NCBI GenBank assembly: GCA_946965045.2
Contig: OX337230.1
Location: 3,844,001 to 3,908,000 of the forward strand
Source of the DNA: Epithemia pelagica
Lineage: Eukaryota > Bacillariophyta > Bacillariophyceae > Surirellales > Surirellaceae
DNA length: 64,000 nucleotides
Direction: 5' to 3'
Shown here: piece by piece, positions 42,909 to 53,904 of the stretch
How positions within the stretch are numbered: position 1 is the stretch's first letter
Layout: every line of letters starts with the position of its first letter
Notes under the pieces: generated by a model
Database searches by the model: none
What the model was told of the DNA's origin: nothing
The model's input: only the letters and a program-made list of their open reading frames with translations
Made by a program: the position numbers and the translations under genes

Positions 42909-43688
42909 ATGGATACTAACGAGATTATCACTCCTGTACGACAGATCTATCGAGCCAACCTGCATCCCGGGCAGCCCGATACCCTGGTGCAGCAGGAACT
43001 GGTGCCGACGCCGAAGGCAGCCAACACATCGGTCAACATCTCCGTCGACAGTTCCAACAGCAACCCATTCGAGACTCCAACCCAGCCTCACGCTCCGATC
43101 CCTGCGCCGTTGCTTCGGCCCCCGAGTCCGCCTCGTCGGCTCGTCCCTTCTCGATCCCGTCGTACCACCCGGTTGATTGCTGATCATATCAAGTACTTCC
43201 GCCAACCAACTTGTTCGACCTTCGATCCCGAGATCATCCGTGGGGAGACCCAGATCGAACGCCAGTTCCAATCGGTGACCCACATCGTCGACCAAGAAGA
43301 CATTGACCGTCTGAACGACCAACTTCATCGTTCTCCGAGGCGTCGCCTCATCTTTGCCGCCCTCTCGGGCAACCCCATCCGTACTGTCCACCTCCGCTTC
43401 CTAACCTTCGAGCGCCCAACTGGATACTACAATATCATCCACGTCGTGAACGCGACGACTTGCCCTCTGCCTCCTAACGTTGTACGCCTAGATAACTACG
43501 TTGCCTACATCCACGAGGTCCATACCATCGAGGACCATCGTGCAACTATCTACCCTTTGCGTACCGAGGTCGAGAACCACCTGGCTGAAGGTGATACCCC
43601 TTCTTCTGTTGCTTGTGCTGCCCCATCTGAGCCTGGAAGCGACTCTGATCATTCGGAAGAGGGTGAGGATTCGGAGACCGAAGCTTAA
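42909..43688 (+). CDS. Extra ORF upstream of gag-pol in copia element 2
   Basis: 259 codons, ATG 42909, beginning 36 bp after the 5' LTR. It is followed by a roughly 320-bp spacer and then gag-pol in a different frame. Pro/Ser/Arg-rich first half (RPPSPPRRLVPSRSRRTTR), a predicted globular middle (TGYYNIIHVVNATTCPLPPN) and an acidic tail (DSDHSEEGEDSETEA). No retroviral, RNA-binding or protease motif is recognised. Standard Ty1/copia elements have no gene in this position. The open frame and its first place in the transcript argue that it is translated. Confidence 0.7.
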   Translation: MDTNEIITPVRQIYRANLHPGQPDTLVQQELVPTPKAANTSVNISVDSSNSNPFETPTQPHAPIPAPLLRPPSPPRRLVPSRSRRTTRLIADHIKYFRQPTCSTFDPEIIRGETQIERQFQSVTHIVDQEDIDRLNDQLHRSPRRRLIFAALSGNPIRTVHLRFLTFERPTGYYNIIHVVNATTCPLPPNVVRLDNYVAYIHEVHTIEDHRATIYPLRTEVENHLAEGDTPSSVACAAPSEPGSDSDHSEEGEDSETEA

Positions 43689-44008
43689 TTACTCATAGTT
43701 AACTCCCGTCCTCTCAAAACCTTTCCAAGACTTAAACTCAACGCACATCCGGGTACCCTTGGTCGCACAACACGCCACACATTCCCGTCAAATCGCGAAA
43801 ATTCGGCGAAAATTTGTTGAAACTCGGCGAAAATTTGTCGAAATCAACGGAAATTTCCAGGAGTCGCACATCACAACACACATCCGGGTATCACATACGT
43901 GGTACATACGTGGCACACGTGGTACATCCGGGTTCACATCACATCACACATTAAATAAACCACATCACACCGCACATTAAATAAACATCGAACCAACCAA
44001 ATAACACC

Positions 44009-47000
44009 ATGGATCCTCAATCACCCAAGACACCTACGACTCCTAAGGGAGAGGATAACCAAGACAATGTCTCGGACACAGACCTATTCGACCACATCAT
44101 ATTTACTGTCTGCCAATTCTTCACCAAAGAAAGGGCCGACTACTTAATGAAGTGGATGAAATACCATGGTTTTGAGAACATTACCCATGTTATCTCGTAT
44201 ATGCAAACTAATACCGAGGAATCCATGAAGGAACTGACACAATACAAGGTCAACAAACAGACACATGATCTACAAGGCCCCACAAGACAGCAGATCAAGC
44301 TCTTGGCTTATTGGGCCACATACAAGACCAATGAAATTCAAGACGAGCTATCCAATAGCGACTGGATGAACCTAACGAGGAAAGAGTTCAACACTTGGAG
44401 GATCAACACAGATTTCTCTAAGGGACCACCTAGCCAAGTCCCAGTCTCGCCAATGAAGTCACCGTCATCTGTGAAATCTGTCAGCACAGTTACTGCCGCA
44501 TCCCAATCTCAACAAGACCTTACAGCATTCAGAAAGGGAACTAAGCGCGACGCAACTGCATATGAGGTATTCAAGGATGAACGATACTATGATTCATTCT
44601 GGCGTGTATTCAAGACTACAGCTAAGGCTCAAGGCCTATCCAACGTTCTGAATTTCAAATACACACCACCCCATGATGATGAGTATGCCGAAGAACTTTT
44701 TCAAGAGCAACAAGTATTTCTTTACTCCGTTCTTGTCCGTATCATTCAGACTGACCAAGGTCGAGCCTATGTACGTGAACATGAACATGATGAAGATGCG
44801 CGTGCCGTATTGCAGAAGTTACACTCTTTGCATACCGAATCCGACCTAGCAAAGCGAGAAGTCCTCCGCTTAACCAACTACATTTCCAATCTACGTCTTG
44901 ACGACACATGGCGCGGAACAACACGTCAATTTCTTCTACACTTTCAAGAGCAGCTACGTTTGCTAGACAATTTAGTGACATTGTCTGATCGCATCCCTGA
45001 TCATACCAGGATGACCTTCCTCATGCAAGCTGTAGAAAAGGTACCTGATCTCCGCCGAGTCAAGATCTTGGATAATGTGGTGAACACCAAATCCGGTGCA
45101 AAATCCCTTTGCTATCAATCATACTTCCGTCTCCTTCTCGACGCAGCTTATGACCATGATCAAGCAACCCAGTCATCTGTTCATAGTCGCCGTCGACATG
45201 TCAAACAACATGAATCACTATATGGCCAAGATACAGATGCTGACATAACCTCACAAGATGATATGGAATATCATGTCCACAACACCAAAGCGACATCTGA
45301 ATCTCCATCCTCTTCGTCCAAGGTTAGTCTACCGCGTGACCTATGGTTCAAACTTTCTGAAGAAGATCGCAAGTTGATCATTGAGTATAACAAGGTGATT
45401 CAAGCACCTTCATCAACAACACCGAGGACAGTGCAAACACATGCCCTCGACATTGATCCGGAACCTGATCCTGACCCCAACCAAGTTGCATCTGATGACG
45501 ACTCACCTGGCGTAGTCCCTGAGCATTCAGATGATTCAGATCCGGTTACACAATTTATCAACCAAGCCATGACGACTGATATCAATCACCCGGCAACTGA
45601 CCTGACTAGTGTTCTTTCTAACGCCAAGTCCAAGACAAGCAAGAAGGTTACTTTCAAAGCCAACATGCATAAACAAGCAGGACATGTTCCACGCTATCTG
45701 TTTTCCAGGAAATCTACTTTACCAGGGAATCAATTGATTGACCGTGGTGCTAATGGAGGACTTGCTGGTTCTGACATGCGCATCCTTTCTAAGACTGGCC
45801 GCCATATCACTATTGTGGGTATTGATAACCATGAACTTACTGGACTTCCTGTCGTCACATGTGCCGCAAAGTTTGAGACCAATGATGGACCTATTGTCGG
45901 CATCTTCAATGAATATGCTTATTATGGGAAGGGCTTATCTATCCATGCTCCTGGTCAATTCGAGCATTTCGGACTTGCTGTTGATGAACGATCTGTTAAA
46001 GTTGATGGTAAACAACGCATCACTACACTTGATGGCCGTGCCATACCCCTTCACATCAAGGATGGGTTAGCCTACATACACTCCTTGGGTATCCCCAGCG
46101 ACGATGACATGGATACCTTACCTCAGATCATCTTCACGTCACCCGACGCATGGGATCCTGGTGTTCTGGACCATTCGTATTCTCCCACACCCTCTGACAA
46201 TGATCCTGATTGGAAACACGTCAAGACTGATGGTAGTATGTCGAACCATCCATATGACAACTATGGGGAGTACACTGATCGTGTTGTTTGTAACCTCAAT
46301 CTCCTTTTGGATCTCCCATACGATCATGGACCTGACGACGCACCCTTCTTTTCTATCTATGCTGACGCAGAAGGTAATGATCCTACACTTCATGCCTCTG
46401 TCCACCGTCGTTACCAGGAAGCGTATGACTGGAAGAAGTTCCGTCCATTCTTTGGTTGGCAATCTGAAGATGTTATTGCCGATACGTTCAAGCACACTAC
46501 ACGTAATGGTAGCATTACTTTTGACCACGACACCCTCAAGAAACATTTCAAGGCTCGCAATCCGGTCCTTAATATACCTCGACGCCATGAACCCGTTGCT
46601 ACTGACTCGGTTTTCTCCGACACCCCTGCTGTTGACCATGGCGGTAAAGTCGCACAAATCTTTGTTGGTCGAGATACTCTGGTTACTGATATCTATGGGA
46701 TCAAGTCAACCAAACAGTTTGTCAATACTCTTCAGGACAACATCCGGTTTCGTGGTGCCATGGAGACTCTTATCAGTGATGGTGGTTCATCTCTCATCTC
46801 TCAAAAGGTTAAAGACATTCTTCGCACTTTGCTTATTGGGGAGTATCGATCCGAACCTTATCATCAACACCAGAATAAGGCTGAAAACCGTTACCAGACC
46901 GTTAAACGTATGACCAACGCTCTCATGAATGCCACTGGTTGCCCTGCCAACACCTGGCTTCTTTGCCTTGAGTATGTCTGTGACTTATTGAACCATACGT

Positions 47001-49696
47001 CATCACCCACCCACTCCGGTCGCACTCCTCTTGAGGCTCTCTCCGGACGCCCACCCGACATTACTCATCTCTTGTTCTTTCCTTTCTGGGATGAGGTTTA
47101 CTACCGTGTCGACCCCGCTGAACCCAATTCCGGTTCATATCCATCTTCTTCTGATGAGAAACTTGGCCACTGGGTTGGTTTTGCTCACAACGTTGGTGAT
47201 TCTTTTACTTGGAAGATTCTCACCCAGGATAACCAGATCATCTACCGTTCTGCCGTTCGCCGTGTTGAATCCACTACACCTAACCTACGTGTGGATCGAC
47301 CTTCAGGGGAGGATTCGTCTGAGAAGGATGACAATGATAAGCAAGCTGACACTGTCTTCATTCGCAGTGATAGTGAAGATCCATCCAAACCAATGCCCAC
47401 GATCGATTTTGACGACATGATAGGACGCACATTCCTATGCGACACAGAAGAAAATGGGGAGCGACACCGTGCACGTGTCATCAAACGAGTCATTGATCTT
47501 AATGAAGAAGCAACGAAACAGGAAGAACGTGTCAAGTACATCTACCGAAAGACAAATTCTGATGTTGATGAGATGATATCCTATAATCAACTCATGGAGT
47601 ATATCGAACGAGATAACCAAGCTCAAACCTCTGGAGATAATCTTTTCAGGTTCAGGGACGTCATTGCCCATCAAGGCCCACTGAACACAACTGATCCAGA
47701 TTACAAGGGGAGCAAATATAATTTGCTTGTTGATTGGGAAACTGGGGAGACTACCTATGAACCTTTATCACTCATCGCCAATGATGATCCGATCACTGTA
47801 GCAATTTATGGAAAGAAACATGATTTACTCAACGAACCTGGATGGAAGCATTTGAAACGTTATGTCAAAACAAGCAAACGTCTCATTCGAGCAGCCAAAC
47901 AGTCAAGGATTAAACAAGTTCATCATTCCGTCAAGTATAAGTTTGGATTCCAAGTACCACGCAATTATGAGGAAGCTGTCGCTCTTGATAAACAACATGG
48001 CAACACAAAGTGGCAGGATGCAACAGAATTAGAATTGTCACAGATCCAGTCCTACAAGACATTCAAGGATTTTGGGAAAGCCATCTTCATTAAAGGGAAA
48101 GTATCCAATGCACCTGAAGGATATCATAAGATACGTGTACATCTTGTTTTTGACGTAAAACATGATGGACGACATAAAGCAAGACTTGTCGCAGATGGAC
48201 ATCTCACGAAAGAACCTGTTGAGACAATCTATTCAGGTGTTGTTTCCATTCGCAACCTCCGCATTGCCTTATTCCTGGGTACTTTGAATGACTTGGAAAT
48301 ATGGGGAGCAGATATTGGAAATGCATATCTGGAAGCCTTGACAGGGGAGAAAATTTTCATTGTCGCAGGACCTGAATTCAAGGAATTAGAAGGTCACATC
48401 CTGATTATATACAAGGCACTTTATGGATTGAAGTCATCAGGCGCACGCTGGCATGATGTCTTATTCGATGTTTTGACAGACATGGGATTTTCACCAAGCA
48501 AAGCAGACCCGGATATCTGGATGAGGAAAGCACCTGGAGAAGACTGTTACGAATACATTGCCGTATACGTTGATGACTTAGCCATTATTTCTACTGATCC
48601 TGGGAATATCTGCAAGATCCTGAAGGAGAAATACAACTTCAAACTCAAAGGAGATGGACCTATTGATTTCCATTTGGGATGTTGTTACACCAAGGATTCT
48701 GATGGAACATTAGTAGCAGATCCAAGACGCTACATTGGTAAGATGATGGACACTTTCGAACGAATCTTCAAGGAGAAACCCAAGAAAGCCAAAACACCTC
48801 TTATTGGTGGAGACCATCCTGAATTGGATGATTCTGAGCTCCTTGATGAAGAAGGTACTAGCCATTTCCAAACTCTGATTGGACAACTCCAATGGGTGAT
48901 CACTATTGGTCGTTTCGACGTCTTCACCGCTACAATGACGCTATCACGCTTTCGCGCTGCTCCGAGGAAAGGACATCTTGATAGAGCCAAGCGTATCTAT
49001 GGATACCTTGCACATCTCCCAGAAGGCGCAATCAGATTTAGGATTGGAGAGCCTGATTATTCAAGTCTTCCTACCCAAGAATTTGATTGGACTCGCACTG
49101 TCTATTCGAATGCAAGTGAACGTATTCCTGAAGACTGCCCAACACCTCTTGGCCGCTATGTTACCACAACTCATTATGTTGATGCCAATCTCATGCATGA
49201 CATAGTCACTGGTAAATCCGTCACTGCTGTTCTACATTTGTTGAATGGAACACCTATTGACTGGTACAGCAAAAGACAGAGCACGGTGGAAACTGCTACC
49301 TATGGATCCGAGTTTGTGGCTGCAAGGACAGCAATAGATCAGATTACAGAATTACGACATTCTCTCCGCTACCTTGGAGTACCTATCCGAGAGCGAAGTT
49401 ACATGTACGGAGATAACAGATCCGTTGTGCTCAATGCAACCGTTCCTCATTCCATACTATCCAAGAGACACCATCTTCTGTCATACCACCGAGTTCGTGA
49501 AGCCATCGCAGCAAAGTATGTGGCATTCTACTGGAAAGATGGAAAGACCAACCCTGCCGATATCCTTAGCAAACATTGGGATTTCGTATCTATTTGGCCC
49601 ATGCTCAAGCCATTGCTGTTTTGGAAAGGAGAAGTTCAAGATCTCAACAAATCCAATGATGACAAGGCTGAAACGACGAGTTGTGGGGAGTGTTAG
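44009..49696 (+). CDS. gag-pol: Gag-Pol polyprotein of copia element 2
   Basis: 1,895 codons in one frame from ATG 44009 (ACACCATGG). N-terminal gag-like helical region of about 500 residues. Aspartic protease signature IDRGANG (Asp578, an unusual Arg in the DSGA motif). Integrase with VTDIYG, LISDGGSS and the Glu in QNKAENRYQ. Reverse transcriptase with YVDD at 1520-1523. RNase H region with YVDAN, WYSKRQSTVETATYGSE and YGDNRS. There is no frameshift or stop between gag and pol, so the Gag to Pol ratio must be set by splicing or proteolysis. Domain order fixes it as Ty1/copia. Confidence 0.95.
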   Translation: MDPQSPKTPTTPKGEDNQDNVSDTDLFDHIIFTVCQFFTKERADYLMKWMKYHGFENITHVISYMQTNTEESMKELTQYKVNKQTHDLQGPTRQQIKLLAYWATYKTNEIQDELSNSDWMNLTRKEFNTWRINTDFSKGPPSQVPVSPMKSPSSVKSVSTVTAASQSQQDLTAFRKGTKRDATAYEVFKDERYYDSFWRVFKTTAKAQGLSNVLNFKYTPPHDDEYAEELFQEQQVFLYSVLVRIIQTDQGRAYVREHEHDEDARAVLQKLHSLHTESDLAKREVLRLTNYISNLRLDDTWRGTTRQFLLHFQEQLRLLDNLVTLSDRIPDHTRMTFLMQAVEKVPDLRRVKILDNVVNTKSGAKSLCYQSYFRLLLDAAYDHDQATQSSVHSRRRHVKQHESLYGQDTDADITSQDDMEYHVHNTKATSESPSSSSKVSLPRDLWFKLSEEDRKLIIEYNKVIQAPSSTTPRTVQTHALDIDPEPDPDPNQVASDDDSPGVVPEHSDDSDPVTQFINQAMTTDINHPATDLTSVLSNAKSKTSKKVTFKANMHKQAGHVPRYLFSRKSTLPGNQLIDRGANGGLAGSDMRILSKTGRHITIVGIDNHELTGLPVVTCAAKFETNDGPIVGIFNEYAYYGKGLSIHAPGQFEHFGLAVDERSVKVDGKQRITTLDGRAIPLHIKDGLAYIHSLGIPSDDDMDTLPQIIFTSPDAWDPGVLDHSYSPTPSDNDPDWKHVKTDGSMSNHPYDNYGEYTDRVVCNLNLLLDLPYDHGPDDAPFFSIYADAEGNDPTLHASVHRRYQEAYDWKKFRPFFGWQSEDVIADTFKHTTRNGSITFDHDTLKKHFKARNPVLNIPRRHEPVATDSVFSDTPAVDHGGKVAQIFVGRDTLVTDIYGIKSTKQFVNTLQDNIRFRGAMETLISDGGSSLISQKVKDILRTLLIGEYRSEPYHQHQNKAENRYQTVKRMTNALMNATGCPANTWLLCLEYVCDLLNHTSSPTHSGRTPLEALSGRPPDITHLLFFPFWDEVYYRVDPAEPNSGSYPSSSDEKLGHWVGFAHNVGDSFTWKILTQDNQIIYRSAVRRVESTTPNLRVDRPSGEDSSEKDDNDKQADTVFIRSDSEDPSKPMPTIDFDDMIGRTFLCDTEENGERHRARVIKRVIDLNEEATKQEERVKYIYRKTNSDVDEMISYNQLMEYIERDNQAQTSGDNLFRFRDVIAHQGPLNTTDPDYKGSKYNLLVDWETGETTYEPLSLIANDDPITVAIYGKKHDLLNEPGWKHLKRYVKTSKRLIRAAKQSRIKQVHHSVKYKFGFQVPRNYEEAVALDKQHGNTKWQDATELELSQIQSYKTFKDFGKAIFIKGKVSNAPEGYHKIRVHLVFDVKHDGRHKARLVADGHLTKEPVETIYSGVVSIRNLRIALFLGTLNDLEIWGADIGNAYLEALTGEKIFIVAGPEFKELEGHILIIYKALYGLKSSGARWHDVLFDVLTDMGFSPSKADPDIWMRKAPGEDCYEYIAVYVDDLAIISTDPGNICKILKEKYNFKLKGDGPIDFHLGCCYTKDSDGTLVADPRRYIGKMMDTFERIFKEKPKKAKTPLIGGDHPELDDSELLDEEGTSHFQTLIGQLQWVITIGRFDVFTATMTLSRFRAAPRKGHLDRAKRIYGYLAHLPEGAIRFRIGEPDYSSLPTQEFDWTRTVYSNASERIPEDCPTPLGRYVTTTHYVDANLMHDIVTGKSVTAVLHLLNGTPIDWYSKRQSTVETATYGSEFVAARTAIDQITELRHSLRYLGVPIRERSYMYGDNRSVVLNATVPHSILSKRHHLLSYHRVREAIAAKYVAFYWKDGKTNPADILSKHWDFVSIWPMLKPLLFWKGEVQDLNKSNDDKAETTSCGEC

Positions 49697-50473
49697 AATT
49701 CTCACCGTCTATGGTGGTTAGATTCTACATCTCATCGATTCCCCATGTCACATAGCCTCGTGCTATCGCATCATGCCCTCTAGCTTCGAGCTATGTTTCC
49801 TAGCTTCGCGCTATATCGACCTATATTTCTTCGCAAATCATGAAAAGTGAGAATAGATTGACGAACTCACTCTCAAGACTAAACTGGGTCGTGCGGTATT
49901 ACAACGGACGTAAATTTGGCCGTTGCTCGGACATTATACTAACGCCCTAAGCGTACGCGCCCGAAATCATCGAGCGCGCCCAAGCGACATCCGAGCGCTA
50001 TCGGCATCTATCCGACCCAACGGTCTAAGTATCCCAAGCACGACACACGATCACGCGAGACCATATTTCCATTCCCACAATCTCCAAATTGTCAACAAGC
50101 TGCGCGCCATGAAAACAACTATGCCAACCCAAAGCAAGAGCTGTTGACCCTGTATATGTTATCCGCCCACATATACATGTCATATACATCACATGAATCA
50201 ACTCCAACTATTCCAAACCTGTTGCCGCCAAGAACCTATGACACATGACCCTTGGCAGGACCGAACATTTCACGTAGACCTATCGTAGTAATCAACACAC
50301 AATCTAACAATATCACCATTTATCACATCTTCTTTTGTGTCCCGACTATCCTTCTGATAGACTTCGACTTGCTTGCTTCTCTGACCCTGAGAAGCTTGTA
50401 TCGGTTGGTGACCTACCTGATTGTCTGCTCTACCGAGCATCAATGTCCCTACGATTCAGAAAGAATTGTAACA
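49691..50473 (+). repeat. 3' LTR of copia element 2
   Basis: 783 bp, same length and sequence as 42090-42872. The gag-pol stop codon lies just inside it. Confidence 0.95.
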
Positions 50474-52039
50474 GTACCAATTGGATACAAACATATCCCA
50501 TGTCATATGGTCTTTGATATCAAGTCTGATCTTCGCCGTAAAGCCCGACTGGTTGCCGGCGGGCATAAGACTGATCCACCGAAGGAATCCACGTACTCCA
50601 GTGTTGTATCCCGTGATAGCGTACGAATTGCATTCACTATCGCTGCCCTTAATGGCCTGGACGTGTTGGCCGGGGACGTACAAAATGCATACCTCAATGC
50701 ACCAACAAAAGAGCGAACTTATATTACGGCGGGACTAGAATTTGGTCCCGAAAACGTTGGCCGACCTGCACTGATTGTTCGTGCTCTGTATGGTTTGAAG
50801 AGTTCTGCTGCTCGTTGGCGTGATCACATTGCCGCAACACTTCGTGAAATGAAGTTCAACAGTTGCTTGGCTGACCCTGATGTCTGGCTTCGACCTCAAG
50901 TCCGACCATCTGATGGGTTCCAATACTATGAGTATGTACTTGTCTACATAGACGACATACTCTGTGTCAGTCATGATCCGCGATCGATTATGAATGATCT
51001 GGAAAAACGGTATACAATCAAACCCGAGAGTATTAAAGACCCAGACGAATACTTGGGATCTGAGATTCGACACTATACCATACCAGATACTGACGATCCT
51101 GAGAACAAACCCCGATGGGCCATGTCCTCCGACAAATATGTTAAACGTGCCATATCTGAAATTGAGACCGAACTGTCTAAAGTTGGCCAAAAGCTACAGA
51201 CACGAGTCTCAACTCCGCTTGCCACTGGGTATCGTCCTGAGATCGACTCATCTCCTGAACTGGACCCCCGACGTGCAAATTACTATCAGGGACTAATTGG
51301 TATCCTTCGTTGGGTTGTGGAACTTGGTCGTATCGATATCATTGTTGCCGTATCACAACTGTCCCGATATCTAGCCATGCCACGTGAAGGACACCTCGAA
51401 CAAGCCTTGCACATTTTTGCATACCTAAAAGCGCATGGACGTTCCACCCTTGTGTTCGACGACACAACTCCGACCTTCGACGAGGATCGTTTCTTCCAGG
51501 CGGACTGGTCTGAATACTACCCTGATGCTAGTGACCCTTTGCCGCCCAATATGCCACCACCTCGTGGACGGGCTGTTACCACAACTTGTTTTGTTGATGC
51601 CGATCACGCTGGTTGTCTTGCTACGCGTCGCTCACAAACTGGTATTCTTATGTTCTTACAACGAGCACCTATCTTGTGGTATTCCAAACGACAGAGTACT
51701 GTTGAGACATCAACATTTGGCTCCGAATTTGTCGCAATGAAGACTGCCATCGAACAGATAGAGGGTTTCCGTTACAAGTTGAGAATGATGGGCATTCCAC
51801 TTGATGGCGAAACCAATGTGTTCTGTGATAATGAATCTGTGTTCAAGAGTGCAACCATGCCAGAAGTCACTCTGAAGAAGAAACACAATGCGATTGCTTA
51901 CCATCGCACACGTGAGGCACAAGCCGCCAACATCGTGCGTATCGCCTGGGAAGAAGGTGAAACCAATCTTGCCGACCTGCTGACAAAATCGTTACCAGGA
52001 CCCCGATTGCGTTTTCTAGCACAACGCGTTTTGTGGTGA
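50474..52039 (+). pseudogene. pol: Pol of copia element 1, 3' part (RT-RNase H)
   Basis: Continuation of 39394-42089 after the nested element. It begins with the duplicated GTACC and reads PIGYKHIPCHMVFDIKSDLR. RT motif YIDD at 50945-50956, RNase H with DADHAG, WYSKRQSTVETSTFGSE and CDNES, ending NLADLLTKSLPG and stop at 52037-52039. The frame is intact but lacks its own start because of the insertion. Confidence 0.9.
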
Positions 52040-52194
52040 TTACATGATCGAATTCATTGTCCTCACACCCCCTCTTTTATTGTCCGAATAGACACCCCTC
52101 TTAATTGAGAAAAAATAGTCCTGATGGACCGGCCTCTGCTGAAACAAGTCGTGGGCGACCTAGTCGAAATGCTTCCGATCTAGCTCGCGGGGAC

Positions 52195-52369
52195 TGAATA
52201 AATCCCGCCAACAGGTCGCATATTGGCGGATACATGGTCGCATATTGGCGAATATGCATCGCCTACATATGCTGCTACGCATCTAGTTTTCTAGTCATAA
52301 TTTTGGTCTAGCCACTTGTTGCACGCCGTATACACCGTGTTGTAGCGTGTAGTGGCAGGATTTAATACA
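52195..52369 (+). repeat. 3' LTR of copia element 1
   Basis: Identical to 36946-37120; ends TTTAATACA and is followed by AAAG. Confidence 0.93.
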
Positions 52370-52563
52370 AAAGTTCTCGTCCAGATCGTACATTTTGATT
52401 GGGTACAAGGTTTTGAATCCCGCCTGACTCGGAGAAAATGTGACAAGAACCGACAGTTTTTCAAACGTGCCCCATTCTTGACCCACACGTCTCCACTCTC
52501 TCACTTGTAAACCCCAAATTTTTTGGGAGAGATCCTGATACATCGGCGATATCATAGTTCACC

Positions 52564-53151
52564 ATGTTTCGATCCTGGACCAAGCTTCTTTCCCACAGTC
52601 GCGTCAAGCACTGTTGTGCTCGTCCGTGTATGAGCGGTTACCGCTCCAAGTCCTCCATCGGAAGAGAGGACAATTATTATATAAGGAAGCTGGAAAGCCA
52701 TTTCACTGAAAACAGGAAGGAAACAATGCATCTGTGGAATGAAATGCAGATTAAGGCCAAAGAAACAAAGAACGAAATGATGAATTTAGCCAAAGAAACG
52801 AACAGGAAAATAGATACGTGGGCCATTGGACTCAGTGGACTTTTGATCTCACTGTTCGGCGGCACTGTCATTTGCTGGCAGCAGCATTCGGCGAGCGTTT
52901 CATCACGTCTCCAAGCCCAGGACGTATGGATTCAAGCCCAGAACAAAGTAATCGCGTCCCATAGCAGTAAAGAAATGAAGGAGATGAAGGATCTGTTTGA
53001 TGAAATAATGTACAAGGAAGAACAAGAAAGATTAAAGAAGGTGTGCATGGAAAGGAACAGAATGGCACAGCAATTCACACTTGGGTGTTCGGTCACGTCC
53101 GTAATCATGGGACTTGTACTCGCATTAACCGCATTAACCGCATTCTGGTGA
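52564..53151 (+). CDS. MFR-module protein with two membrane segments, unknown function
   Basis: 195 codons from ATG 52564. Residues 1-30 are the shared module (MFRSWTKLLSHSRVKHCCAR ... GYRSKS), followed by GREDNYY as in other members. A charged helical region (about 45-84) precedes a membrane segment (86-105), a second coiled-coil-like region (112-168) and a C-terminal membrane segment (171-194). The protein may be anchored by both segments. No known family. This is the longest intact coiled-coil/membrane member of the set in the window. Confidence 0.6.
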   Translation: MFRSWTKLLSHSRVKHCCARPCMSGYRSKSSIGREDNYYIRKLESHFTENRKETMHLWNEMQIKAKETKNEMMNLAKETNRKIDTWAIGLSGLLISLFGGTVICWQQHSASVSSRLQAQDVWIQAQNKVIASHSSKEMKEMKDLFDEIMYKEEQERLKKVCMERNRMAQQFTLGCSVTSVIMGLVLALTALTAFW

Positions 53152-53270
53152 CGTATTTTCCAAGCGAATCGATTCCCAAGGTACTCGAGGACTCTTCCAA
53201 GACTCAAAGCTACTAGCCCAGGACAAGGTGATTTCGATCCGGAGCAGCAAGAAAGGAGTTTGAAACTTAC

Positions 53271-53450
53271 TCTCGGATAGACAATTGAGAAAGGAAATAA
53301 TCATTCTTCCTTTTTGAGTCAAACGCTATTTTGTACTAGGGAAACTTATTCATGCGAGCGCGGGGATGTCCTTCCCATTCATTAGTTTTGGCAGGAGTAC
53401 AGCGACTCTTTGGACAGACACGATTCTTTACACCTCCCTCGAAATTTTAG
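53271..53450 (+). repeat. Repeat R, copy 2
   Basis: Same sequence block as 29909-30075 with small differences (ATTGAGAAAGGAAATAATCA in place of ATTGAACAAGAACATCATCA). It lies beside the truncated aminotransferase copy at 53500-53820. Confidence 0.85.
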
Positions 53451-53499
53451 GCCTCAATGGAGTTCACACCTCCCTCGAAATTATAGGCTTCAATGGAGA

Positions 53500-53820
53500 T
53501 TGATGCTTGAAAGCGTTTCGTTGGATTCCATGGTGTTGTGTTTCTGTCACGACGCTGTCTCATTTTGGGATTGTACGGACTTCTCCAGTCGAAAATGTCT
53601 ATATCGTGGTCGGTTTGGATTTTGAGAGAGGATCCCGCTCTTTCATCTTGCCACGTGTTGTTCCAATCGCTGGGCCGCTTGTTGCAATGTCTCGTCCGTT
53701 TTACAAAAGGCCAATCAAATTAAATTTTGAGCCAAGGAAACATTGGGCTTCGAATAAAAGGCCAATGGTGGAATGGCCGTGACACCCACCGTTTCGGTCG
53801 GTCATCCAACAGGCACGGTT
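53500..53820 (-). pseudogene. Aminotransferase 3'-end fragment
   Basis: Reverse-strand copy of 56900-57215, i.e. the last coding part and downstream sequence of the intact aminotransferase. It includes the GGAATGGCCGTGACACCCAC block and TTGATGCTTGAAAGCGTTTC. At about 53820 it joins an amine oxidase 5' fragment. There is no open frame of useful length. Confidence 0.85.
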
Positions 53821-53904
53821 GTGGTGGTTGGTTCCGTCTCTGTCGTCTTGCCCAATCGTTTGGGGGTGGCCTTGTTGTTGCCGTGCCAATCAAACAACAA
53901 CCTC

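Larger units (their letters stand above)
42090..50473 (+). mobile_element. Ty1/copia LTR retrotransposon 2, nested in element 1
   Basis: 8,384 bp with 783-bp LTRs (42090-42872 and 49691-50473) that read identical by eye, TG ... CA termini (TGTTAGAATTC ... GAATTGTAACA) and a 5-bp target duplication GTACC (42085-42089 and 50474-50478). A purine-rich tract (GTGGGGAG) precedes the 3' LTR. It contains a complete gag-pol frame plus an additional upstream frame. Identical LTRs and an unbroken gag-pol suggest a young, possibly active element. Confidence 0.96.
36946..52369 (+). mobile_element. Ty1/copia LTR retrotransposon 1, split by a nested element
   Basis: Identical 175-bp LTRs (36946-37120 and 52195-52369) of the form TGAATAAATC ... 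TTTAATACA, flanked by AAAG (possibly AAAAG) as target duplication. After removal of the nested element and its extra GTACC the length is about 7.0 kb. Domain order is gag, protease, integrase, RT, RNase H, which is diagnostic of Ty1/copia. The identical LTRs indicate recent insertion. It landed in the upstream region of the amine oxidase copy at 33.8-36.6 kb. Confidence 0.93.
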
